A stretch of DNA of 64,000 nt, from assembly GCA_003255025.1 (NCBI GenBank), contig QANY01007249.1:62001-126000 (forward strand). Reading direction: 5' to 3'. Position 1 is the first letter of the stretch; the number at the start of each line of letters is the position of its first letter. This DNA comes from Datisca glomerata. Lineage: Eukaryota; Streptophyta; Magnoliopsida; Cucurbitales; Datiscaceae. Of this stretch, positions 33,203 through 43,380 are shown one piece after another. Below the pieces are notes generated by a model, which saw nothing but the letters and a program-made list of their open reading frames with translations, was not told the DNA's origin and ran no database searches. The translations under genes and the position numbers were made by a program.

Positions 33203-33520
33203 TGTAGAAATGATGAACCTGTTGGTTCTGATCTTTGAAAAGTGATGAGCTTCAGAGATGATGAACCTTTCTGGTTCTGATCTGTTATTGAAGGAAAAAT
33301 TATGTTTGTTTACAATGAGGGATGATGTATATATACAAATGATTCTAACGGTTGCCTATGATCTCCTATGATTCCAACGGATGCCTACTTGTAGCCTGAA
33401 ATCGTTTTTTACCAGAAATGGTTAGACACCCACTGTGTTTGGGAAAGTCTCTGTTCTGCTTCCCTCTTTTGCCTATGATGAAGATTTTCTTCTGAGACTG
33501 CAGCTTTTCCTTCTTCAACA
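33203..33520 (-). repeat. 5' LTR of Copia B (318 bp), with promoter
   Basis: Near-identical to 28586-28905. On the minus strand a TATA-like TGTATATATACA lies at about 33327-33338, a plausible start-site element for element transcription. Confidence 0.95.
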
Positions 33521-33525
33521 CAAAC

Positions 33526-34938
33526 ACTCTCAAGATTACAAGCCAGTGCATTAAAAAGTCACATATACTTCTAAGGCGTGTCTCAGAGCAAGTGAAATAG
33601 CAGACACTGGCAACAACATGTTTCCAAGTTGGCCTACTTCTAGTCAGATACGTAAGAGTGCCTCTGATATTCTCCAAACTGAGCGAGCCAGACTGCAAAT
33701 TGTTGGTTGACAAACTTGTAGCCAGAACTAAAAGCTGGGAGAATGGATATTTGTCTTATCTAAGGAGACTTCAATTGATAAAATCAATTTTGACATGCAT
33801 CCAAAGCTACTAGGCTAGGATTGTCATCTGCCCAAAGTAGGTGATAAGATCTGTTAATGCAATCTACACAAATTTCATATGAAAAGGATCTACAAACACG
33901 ATCTCAGGGGCAAAGGACTCTTGGAATCAAATCGGTGCCACCTTACAAGTAGGTGGTCTAAGTATCAGTATCGTACACGTTGAATCAGGCCTCAATAGCC
34001 AAGCACTACTGTGCTATAGCAGCAGAACAAATGACTCATTTTTGGATAGCATTGGATTCATACAACTCTTCTCAAAGGCCAGCAGTCTATTTTCACCATC
34101 AAACTTGCCTTTAACCCTTCTTGGAGTTGGAGAAAGTTCCTTAAACAAGGGGACAAAATGACTGGTTTGTGGCCTAAGAATGGGTTCAAACAGCTCAGTT
34201 TCCATTTTAATAGAGCCACAACAACTAGGAGGCATTCTTCTGAACATAATTGGCATTAACATCATGAGAATTACAAGGTGGGATCGGATCTCCACACTCC
34301 TGTCAACAGCATCATTCATAACGGGCAGAGGCTTTGGCCAGATGTGGGCATTATTTTAACAGACATCATGGGAACATATATACGAACAACTATGCCAATC
34401 TTTGAGGACCTCTGGTACGGAAAGTTTGCAAATGATAGATTATTCAGCATAAGTGATACCTACATAGCCATGACAAATTTTAGACCTGCTGTAAGTTGGA
34501 AAAGGTTAGTTCGGTATTCTCTTGTTGTCCCTAAATGTCGCTTCATCACATGGTTAGCTTTCCATAACAAGCTTTCCACATTAGACAACATATCTAAATG
34601 GAAACCAAATGTTAGACTACATTGTGTAATTTGTATTAGTGGAAGTGAATCAACTGATCAATTATTTTTTTCTCTGTAAAACAACCAGATCTATTTGGTT
34701 GCAGCTAATGTAGAAACATAAGATGAATTTTTAGGGTGAGTCTTAGTCACATTGTACTTCTCGGCTACTAAGCCATACATGCTTGAAAGGTTTGAAAGCA
34801 ACCATCATCAATTTAGCTTTTAAAATGTTTGCATACTTAATTATTTTGACAAAAACTATAGGATTTTCAAGGGGGTAATGATTCTTTTGTTGTCCTAGAT
34901 ACTATTCCTAGGATGGTTAGAGAATGATTGTGGTTTAT
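33526..34938 (+). pseudogene. LINE 3' part with zf-RVT domain remnant
   Basis: The text includes GLSISIVHVESGLNSQALLC-like codons near 33,955-34,020 (usual LINE phrase GLGIRDL-WNxALL). From 34278 a 133-codon frame contains AVSWKRLVRYSLVVPKCRFI, TWLAFHNKLSTLDNI and VICISGSESTDQLFF. This is the zinc-binding region found C-terminal to plant LINE reverse transcriptase, with C/H spacing partly lost. Stops separate it from the RT part. Confidence 0.7.
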
Positions 34939-37114
34939 CCAAGGTTGTAGGATCGCGATCGAAGAAAATGATTATATAACACCGAGTCATCTACCAATTA
35001 AATGAAACTAACCTCAAGTTATCTAAAATAACATAATATTAAGTAGAGTTCTTATGAGAACAGATATACGATCCCCTAGATAAGAGGTTTCAAAATATAA
35101 AAGATAAATAAATATATAAAAATAATTATTGATTAAATACGTTAAGATTATCATTATAATACATTAAGTTTGAGAGTGTTTCATTTATAAGTAAAAATTT
35201 AATAATTTTGCAACATTATTAAAATTAATGTCTAAATATAATAAAATAGTGGTGACGAAATTCGTTCTAATTTTGATAGCGTAAATCATAAAATAAATAA
35301 TTTGAAATTCCATAGAAGTGGTCAAACGTTTAATTAAATATTAAAAGGTGTTCATTTTTGTTACATACATAAGCATAGTTGGTTCAGTGGTTAAATGATC
35401 ATTATTATAAAAGATAAATAAATAAATATGTAGAGATAATTATTGATTAAATATGTTAAGATCATTATTATACTTTATAATACATTAGGTTTGTGAGTGT
35501 TTGTTTATAAGTTAAAAATTAAGAAATTTGTAACAATAGTAAAACTAATGTTTAAATATAATAAAATAGTGGTGGCGAAATTTGTTCTAATTTTGATAAC
35601 TTTAAGAAGTGTATGTCATAAAAATAATCAACTGTTTAATTAAACATTAAATATGTTCATTTTTAATACATAACATAGTTAATTGAGTGGTCAAATGATC
35701 ATGTGTAAACCTTTAGGAGTCGTTTGGTATAAGATTGCGAGTAAATGATTTCTGATATAAGATTGTTGAAATATGATAGTGAGAATGTATATGCCTCATA
35801 AGTTAAGATTACCTTGTTTGTTAATAATTTAGGAATGTTATGATTTAATGATGAAAATGTTAATTATTTTATTTGCTTTGATAGAAGGTGTAAGATAAAG
35901 TTATAGAAAATATTAATTTACAATTTTACACTTCAACTAAAATAATTTTACAAATAAAAAAGATTCATCTATCTTTAATATCAACTTGTAAATTAATAAT
36001 TTTCCAAATCATAGAATTAAAAGAAAATATTTGGTTGTTGAATTTTTTTAAACATAAAATAAAGTTAAGAGGAAAATTAAAAAAAAATACAAAATACATA
36101 TTTTCTTAAGGAAGAACTGTAAAAATGACCAATTTTCTAGCTCAAGTTGCAAAAATGTCCAGAAAATTTTTTTATTGCAAAAATGACCGAAATATAGTAA
36201 ATAATGTATTTATAATTGTGTAATTTTGGTAAATATATTATTTACCATAGTCATTTTTCAGTCAATTTTCTAAATAAAAAAATATTTCAACTCCGAAACC
36301 TGTCTCTTCCTACTATTTTTTTCTTTTAATTTTCAAATTAAATAAAAAAAGTCACCTCTTAAAAAAAAAGTAAAAAAGGCACAATAAATCTCTCTCTCTC
36401 GTTTGCTCTCTCACTCTAGAATCTTCCCCACCACTCCTTCCCCCTAGCTTCTTCCTCTCTCTCTGTTTGCTTCTTTCTCTCTCGTTGTTAGTTGGTCTCT
36501 CTCAGGTTTTCTCTCTCTCAGGTTTGCTTTCTCTGGTTTGCTCATTTCTCTCTCTTTCTCTCTCTTCAATTTGGTGCCCTCGCTCTCAAACGGAGTCTTT
36601 TTCAATTCTTATTCTTTGATTTGTTGCAAGGAAAAGAAATATTGTTAGAGAAAAAAATTAGAAAGAAAAATTCAAGAGGCATTGAAGAAGATGATGAAGC
36701 AGAGAGGATGGGGTAATTTTAGGTAGCAAAAATTTGGGTATGCTCGGCATCCACATACACCTCGATTTTGGGGGGTTTCGAGATACCTACTTTGAGGGTA
36801 TATTGACATTTCATAGATCCAATTTTCTCTTGAATTTGGATACCAAACAAGGATAAGTAAAGTGATGAATGAAATTCTGGGTATTTAGTTAAATATTATT
36901 CCTTACCAAACATCCCCTTAGGACAATGGTTCAAATCCTACTATCAACAACTTTTTTCTAATAATAAAGTAAAAATCACCTATTTTACTTAAGCAGTAGG
37001 ATCGGTGTCGGATCGCGATCCCATATGATCTCATGATTCGGCTCACGATCCTGAATCAATTCTACCAAAAAATAATTATCCACACGATCCGGATCGCGAT
37101 CCTGATAACCTTGG
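34939..37114. mobile_element. 2.2-kb terminal-inverted-repeat element inside the LINE
   Basis: The left end CCAAGGTTGTAGGATCGCG and the reverse complement of the right end, CCAAGGTTATCAGGATCGCG, are inverted copies. GTTTAT flanks both sides (34933-34938 and 37115-37120); allowing overlap with the left TIR, the match extends to GTTTATCCAA. Subterminal GGATCGCGATCC palindromes recur near both ends. No transposase is encoded; the 74-codon frame at 36492-36716 is CT-rich low complexity. The superfamily is unresolved because the duplication length is ambiguous (6-10 bp). Confidence 0.65.
35089..35700. repeat. Tandem duplication of about 310 bp in the TIR element
   Basis: Two diverged direct copies (about 35089-35398 and 35399-35700) share in order AAAAGATAAATAAATA, ATAATACATTA, AAATATAATAAAATAGTGGT and GTTCTAATTTTGATA. 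AT-rich and noncoding. Confidence 0.75.
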
Positions 37115-37309
37115 GTTTATCCAATAAATTCCACATAGTAGGCCTGACCTTACACCGCAGGAAAATTGGAGATTGCAATTCTTATTTTTCTTGTGCTTTA
37201 CGACTTTACATAGGTTAGCTGTCTTACTTCATATTTTGTATACTTCAAGTATTTTTTTTATATGGATGTACTCATTTTTTTATATAGATGAGAAGAATGA
37301 AAAGATGTA

Positions 37310-37740
37310 GGAAGATGCCAACCTAATGAATTAGTATACATATCTCTCACATGAGACTCTGAAAGAGATTGCATCCTCAATCAAATTAAACAATGGAATT
37401 TCTGACTATTTGTCCAACCAAAAATAAACTTTGGAATGATGGTCAACCAACTACTCAGACTCGAGCATCAAAAGAGCATAATGAGATTAAAGACCAGGCT
37501 AGATAGAAGATAAGATATATCACGTTTTCAATATGTGATCCTGAGCGAAGTAACAAGCACAAGTGTAAGCAAAAATCATAGTCTTTAGCCAACAAGCTCA
37601 TCCACATGAGCTTGTTCAACATTGCCTTGTTAAGAATGTAAATGTCCTAAATGCCAGGAGTCCCTTCTGTTTTCAACTTGCAACAAGACTTCCAAGCCAC
37701 TTGATCATTTTTGCAAATATCAATCAAATCTAACCAAATG
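37310..37740 (-). pseudogene. Possible second LINE remnant, minus strand
   Basis: Read leftwards, frames give YILNKAMLNKLMWM and then SFQSLFLVGQIVRNSI-like text, resembling the WNKAxLxKxLW stretch upstream of the LINE zinc-binding region. Stops are frequent. Weak, motif-level evidence. Confidence 0.35.
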
Positions 37741-38586
37741 AAGTTTATAATAACATCATTTAAAATATTGTTGAAACTCTAAAATATTATTCAAATAAGA
37801 AAAAATTCACCCAACTTCCATTCTAGTTTGTTCAAACGACACGAAACATCTCTATTTTGTAAATGACATAAACATCCCTTATTTTAAAAGTTATTTGAGA
37901 AACAAACTAAGAAATGTTAATTTAAATACTTAGCACTGTTAAAATACATTTTAATACCATATTTTCCCTTATTTTCAAGTGTGAATGTTCAGCCTCAACT
38001 ATGTTCCAACTCATCGATAATGCATTGTCGCTACTCCTTTGTTTCACCGGAAGACGATTTGTTGCTTATGCTTGAGGATTGGGGAATGATTCACCTTCTT
38101 CACGGTTTCTATTGTTCTTCTGGCGAGGAACTTGCGTCCCGGTCTTGGTCTTATGTTTTGGATTTCATTATTAAAATAATTTTATACTGATCAAATTTTA
38201 AGTAATCAGAATATAAGTGATCGATCAAGTTTTAAATAATCAAACTAACAGAGTATCTCTGCATATAAATAATACACATAAGCTAATTTATTACCATTTC
38301 TAGAACAAAAATTGATACTCTCAGCATGATTTTCTTTATTACACTCTTTGCGTCCGCTTCCCAATTTATGCACAATATTTATATATGAGTCATTGAGTAA
38401 AGCAGCCTAATCAATGAATCATTGAGTAACTGAAAGAATCTAATATATACTTCTTCTATAGCCCATCCTAAAATACAAGAAATATAATAGCTCATTCATA
38501 CCAACACCATCTCTAGCTTGATTCTATCTCAAAACCACACAAGGCTAATTCTCAAATTGTCAATCTTTCTTTTCCAATTTTACCCA
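37741..38586. other. AT-rich noncoding DNA downstream of the HIPP gene
   Basis: No gene seen. A 69-codon plus frame (37981-38190) has no recognisable domain. The part nearest 38586 should hold the 3' UTR of the HIPP gene. Confidence 0.5.
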
Positions 38587-39387
38587 TCAAAATATAACAC
38601 AAGCATTTGGATTCTCTTCTTCAGTTTGTACATAATAGTACATTGCTTGGGGAGTGGTGAAAATTACTTCATTCTTTTTCTCATCATCTTTCTTGGGTTC
38701 ATTCTTTTTCTCCTCTTTTGCTGGCCCAACTGTGAGTATCTCTGTATACCAATTCTTTCTTAACTTGCCAACAATATTAACTGGGTCTACTTCTCCAATC
38801 ACTGTCAATTTTCTCTCCTTCAAGTCCATGGCAATTGAATCAATTCCTGCAAATTTAATCATACACATAAAAAACTGGCAAATTAATATAAAATATACTT
38901 TTTTTTGCCAATGGGTTTGAAATTAATTTGGATTGTTCAAACACAATAATAAGATTAACAGTAAATTTAAACTCTTAAGCTGTCTGGTTAAGATAGACTT
39001 AATTATATCCATTAATTCTTAACACTTCCCTCAAGTGTTCAAGAACTTCTGTTTTGATATCGTGTTAAATTGCTAGTGATTCTAAAAGTTTAAGTTGTTG
39101 GGTTAAGGCTAATTTCAATTGATTTGAAATTTGAATTGAACAGTGAATTTTAAAAAATTTAAAATCATAAGCACATAATTATCTAACCCTATCTCAACAT
39201 TTTGATGAACAGAATATTTTTTCCTTTTATTAGACAACATAATTTATTTCATTCTCTTGTTATTAAGGAAAACAAAGGGAAAAAAGAAGAGAGAGAAAGA
39301 AGATTGATTACGAGGGAGGCTGGAAACTGCTTTCATGGCTTTCTGCTTCTCTTTTTCATCATGTAAGTCCAACTTCAATACTACTTT
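38587..39387 (-). CDS. HMA-domain isoprenylated protein (HIPP), last two exons
   Basis: Two exons join in phase: 39312-39387 (76 bp; codes [20 protein letters not shown] and on) and 38587-38846 (260 bp incl. stop). The intron at 38847-39311 has a GT donor and a TTTGCAG acceptor. The product has an HMA fold pattern (first beta strand KVVLKLDL, helix [28 protein letters not shown]), a lysine/glutamate linker and a C-terminal CVIF, a CaaX-type prenylation site. HIPPs are plant metallochaperone-like proteins of membranes or nucleus. Here the usual CxxC metal-binding pair is absent: the loop reads LHDEKEKQ, as in the known CxxC-less subgroup, so metal binding is doubtful. The exon with the ATG was not found; in relatives it is only a few codons, and the phase requires it to end after a complete codon. 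Start therefore uncertain. Confidence 0.85.
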
Positions 39388-39450
39388 CTGCAATATAAAT
39401 ATTTATGAGAATTAGTGAAATTCAAAGTATTAAATCTCAAAATTGTGTGT

Positions 39451-39523
39451 GGGAGGGAGGGAGGGAGNGGAATACTTATTGGCTAGCTCAACAAGGTGTA
39501 GAAGACGTAAGGACTTATGAGTT

Positions 39524-39567
<44 letters not shown>
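39451..39567. repeat. GGGA run, ambiguous base and (TA)n microsatellite
   Basis: A GGGA tandem run ends in one undetermined base (N at 39468). A pure AT/TA tract occupies about 39526-39567. They lie just upstream of HIPP exon 2, probably in its first intron or promoter. Confidence 0.9.
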
Positions 39568-39569
39568 CT

Positions 39570-40524
39570 CCAGTGTTCAAACCATAGTTTTACATCATGG
39601 TTCTATGTCATGTCCTGATTACGTTGTATAAAAATCGGATGTGACAGACGTTATGTAATGAGTCGCGGTGTTGCAATTGTGATTTTTTTTCAAAATTTAG
39701 CGAAGTGATAAAAATCATCATTTATTTTTAATTTGTGAAACAGGTCACATTTAATGATAGTTTTAACAAATTTTTAAAATTTTTGACACATTTTAATTTT
39801 ACTTATTTGACAAAAAAGTACATTTTAAACTTATTTTAAGTGAAGTTACTAAAAATTAATATTTAAATCATTAACATAATAAAATGAAATGTACATGAAT
39901 GATATATGTGGGTGAGTGAGTGTGCGATATATGTATGTATTTATAATTTCATCAATATTAAAATTAGAATGAATTAATTCATAAGGAAAAAGAAGGGATG
40001 AATATTAGTCAAAAGTTAGACATTATGTATTCAAATAAAAAAACTTATATTATTAATTATAACGTCTACTTCAGTAAAAAAACATAAACAAAATAATTAG
40101 AGTTCCATGTTTATAAATTTAACAATGTACAATACATTTACTATACTGTGTAGAAGTGAATAATAGTTATTGATTATCTTTTATAAGCTTAGGTGAGATT
40201 ATCTATGATATTTTGTCTCTAGATAGAGTACCCTATTAGGTACCATTGCAAAACCCTACATCACATTTATTATTTTCTATAAAGAATAAGTGCGTGTATC
40301 CACTTATTCTTTATATCTTCCCCATCAAACAATCACCCCATATGCACTGATTTAGTTCAGTTTTGAGCTTTTCCTCCCCCTTTCTTCTATTTTTCACAGA
40401 TCCATTGTTGCGGCCGTTACGTAAGCGACAATGTTGATGAACTCTCTTAGCTCCACTATAACGGATTGTAAGAGTTTCAATTCCGTTACACAACAGTCGT
40501 AATGACTGTTATTTGAAACACTGG
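39570..40524. mobile_element. Possible TIR element of about 0.95 kb upstream of HIPP
   Basis: The ends CCAGTGTTCAAA (left) and CCAGTGTTTCAAA (reverse complement of right) are inverted. The inside has GTAACGG/CCGTTAC words near the right end. No target duplication is visible and no transposase frame exists, so this rests on about 12 bp of inverted ends. Confidence 0.35.
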
Positions 40525-42639
40525 TTTAAACAAGTTATAATTAATCAGAATAATTCTCATATTCTTTTATATCACCATTAAATCTTTAAAATTTGAAGAA
40601 ACATAATTTTTCCTGTAATTTAATTAAACTCTTAAAATCGACATAGACGACAACAAAAGTTTAAAACCGTTAAAATTTTCACAAACAGTTAGTATATTTT
40701 CTCCATAAAAAAATCAAGTAAAATATTTTCTAAATTAAATGGATGTTTATGGAATTGAAGTAAATTACAGAGAAAGTCAGAATATTTTTTTCTTAATTCT
40801 AAATACCGAGCTCATTCTCTCTTATCAAAGTGTAAATATATATTATATTTTAAGATTCATGTGACAACACAAGAGAAAGAGAAAAACGAAGAATGAATTG
40901 ATCAAGTCAAAGTATTAGTCCTTCATGATTTTCTTTCCTACTTTTGTATACCCATCGGCCAAACTATATTGTCCTCCAAGTGTATTTCAAGATACATGTG
41001 ACAACACTATTTAATTTGTATGATTCTAACTTTGACAACACAATTTAATTTATCTAAGTCTAACTTTGACAACACAATTTAATTTATCTAAGTCTAACTT
41101 TGACAACACAATTTAATTTAAGTCTAATTTTTTTCAATCTAAATCCTGGAATAATTTAAAATGTCGAGATTCATTTTTCTATTAACATTAATTTTGATAC
41201 ATTTATGTAGTTGATGAACAAGAGAATTTAAGTCAGACCTCAATTTTAATTATTAAATTTAAAGCCCATCTTAACTACATTGCAAATTAAAAGCATTTCA
41301 AACTTAATAAAATGAAATAATTGTAACGTTTTAAATTATTTAACAACTTCATTAGAAAAAATAAATATGTTAACTAAACTAAGAAAAAAATGAAAATCAC
41401 TATGAACTTGAAAGAGCAAAAGACTCATTTCCATTCTACTTAATACATTTTGGGCTATTTATTAGGAGCACAAAGGCTGTAAATTCTAAATTGTAAAACG
41501 TTAGGGTATAGTATTTTATTTTGACAAACCTAGCTTGAGCGATAATGGGAATTAAGAAGGAAAGAATAAAAGAGAGAATAATGAAGAAAATGAAGAAGAA
41601 TGATAAATAAGAAATTCATATATTAACATTATTTTCCTCACAGTTTGGAAGGACCAAACTTAAACAGATGAAATTAATAACGATTCAGATATTTTCTTTC
41701 AAAATTTAGGTCATTCATTTCTTCAAATGAATAAATTAAAGTAATAGAGTTGTTGAGCCTTCACCCCTATACACATTAGGTCATAGATTTTTAATTAATT
41801 ATCTTTAAAATTTCTAACTTTGACACAAAAATATGATTATCTTGTTTGTGCACACATGATATGACTCTTGTACAGTTATAATTAACAATTTGAGTTATTA
41901 ATATGTTCTTATTTTTATCATTAATCTTTAATCTTTAATATATTAAAAGTGGGAAAGAAGAAGAATTTGTTTTAGATCATTTTTTCACTCCTTATTTTAT
42001 AGTTTTAAAATTACTATTTGATTCTATTAATAGTGTATCATTAATTGTTAATTTTTCTTCTTTTCTTATTTCATCAAATGATGTATCTTATGAGCAAACT
42101 TTTCAAACTTTTTATAGTTTTTAATTTAAAATTTATTTTTAGACTTAAGAACATATTAATTTATTTCATCGTTAAGATATATATTAGAAATATTTAATCA
42201 ATCAATAAATTAATAAAAATATATTTTTTAGTTATAGATATCAAAGAAATAACATACTAAAAAATCAAACTAAAAATATATATAGAGAAACGTCCTTGTA
42301 GCATAATTAACTTGACTAAAAATATTTGTTTTTAGTTCTACTAAAAATCAAACTAAAAAATGGATAGAGGATGCCCTTCTAGCATAATTAACTTCATTAA
42401 AAATATTTTTGTTAGTAAGACTTATGAAAAGCATAAAAGTTATAATTGTAGTTTTCTAATATTATTTACTAATAAATGTATTTTACTCAAAAAAAATTTA
42501 TAAACAAATAATGTATAAGAAATAATTGAAATAATAAAATCGTATAGATCACGCGATGCACGTGTAATTTAACTAATTTATAAAAAAGTAAAAGACAGAA
42601 GAAATATATGTGATAAAATATCCACAGACCATCAAGGAG
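40525..42639. other. AT-rich noncoding DNA
   Basis: No gene seen. It contains the 34-bp tandem array at 41026-41122 and a diverged direct duplication of about 80 bp (near 42254-42336 and 42344-42420, sharing CTAAAAATCAAACTAAAAA and TAGCATAATTAACTT). The missing HIPP first exon may be in this or the previous interval. Confidence 0.5.
41026..41122. repeat. 34-bp tandem repeat, about three copies
   Basis: Units start at 41026, 41060 and 41094; each begins CTAACTTTGACAACACAATT. The third is truncated by a short deletion. Copies are almost identical, so the array is recent. Confidence 0.9.
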
Positions 42640-43013
42640 TGGTCGCATGCACCAGTCTGAGTCAGGCTATCTCTACTTTGGACTTCTCTCTTCGGGTGAG
42701 TGAGTTACTCACTCTTGTACTTAAAGTTTTTTTGATAATTTTTCCTTCGTCAAACATGCCTCTGCTATAAGGTACTTGTAACATGCTTCCCCCTTAGGAA
42801 AATACATGGAAAATTTTACTTTCATCAGACATGCCTCTGCTATAGAGTGATAGTAACATGTTTCCCCTCTTAATAAAATACATGAAAAAATTTGCCCCTG
42901 TTAGACTTGCCTTCGTTGAGAATGCCTCCACCTATAGGGTTTTTATAGTATGCTTCCACCCTTGGAAAAATTTCAACACTTTTTCTTCCCCCTCTGTTGG
43001 GGGGTGCTGGAGT

Positions 43014-43372
43014 GCCTCCGTCAAGGGGTGCATGAGAGCATCCATCAGGGGGTGCGCGACAGCCTCCGCTAGGGAGTACGTGAAAGCCTACATCAAGGAG
43101 CGCGTGTATACCTACGTCGAGGAGTGCGTGTATGCCTCCACCGAGGAGTGAGTGAAAGCCTCCGTCGAGGAGTTCGTGTATGCCTACTCTGAGGAGTGCG
43201 TGTATGGTTACGTCGAGGAGTGTGTGTATGCTTACATCGAGGAGTGCGTGTATGCATCTCACCGATGAGTGCGTGTATGGATCTCACCTAGGAGTGCGCG
43301 TATGCATCTCACCAAGGAGTGCATGTATGCATCTCACTGAGGAGTGCGTGTATGCATCTGACCGAGCACGTA
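43014..43372. repeat. 24/25-bp tandem array, about 14-15 units
   Basis: Units of 24 bp of the type GCCTCCGTCGAGGAGTGCGTGTAT run from 43014, switching to about 25 bp units of the type GCATCTCACCGAGGAGTGCGTG near 43,254. While the period is 24 the plus strand encodes an 8-residue repeat (ASVKGCMR, ASIRGCAT, and so on). Confidence 0.85.
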
Positions 43373-43380
43373 GTCTATTA

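Larger units (their letters stand above)
28586..33520 (-). mobile_element. Young, intact Copia LTR retrotransposon B
   Basis: A complete element in minus orientation with 320- and 318-bp LTRs and the 5-bp target duplication CAAAC on both sides (28581-28585 and 33521-33525). By eye the LTRs differ by five substitutions and one 2-bp indel. It has an initiator-Met primer-binding site, a polypurine tract and one uninterrupted gag-pol frame. It sits inside the LINE. Everything needed in cis and in the protein appears present, so it may be able to move; expression is unknown. Confidence 0.97.
27297..37300 (+). mobile_element. Decayed LINE (non-LTR retrotransposon), split by two insertions
   Basis: Plus-strand text in three pieces makes one LINE. 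Piece 1 (27297-28585): PWVVMGDFVVIRKS (end of the endonuclease), then RT scraps including KFINWVTKYNTTRTYSLKLN. Piece 2 (33526-34938): SQALLCYSSRTNDS-like text and the zinc-finger RVT region. Piece 3 (37115-37300): a tail ending in a T-rich/AT region. The LINE is interrupted by the Copia B element (28586-33520) and by a TIR element (34939-37114). Removing both and one copy of each target duplication restores a continuous text. The 5' part is missing beyond the Copia A boundary, and many stops are present. Confidence 0.7.
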
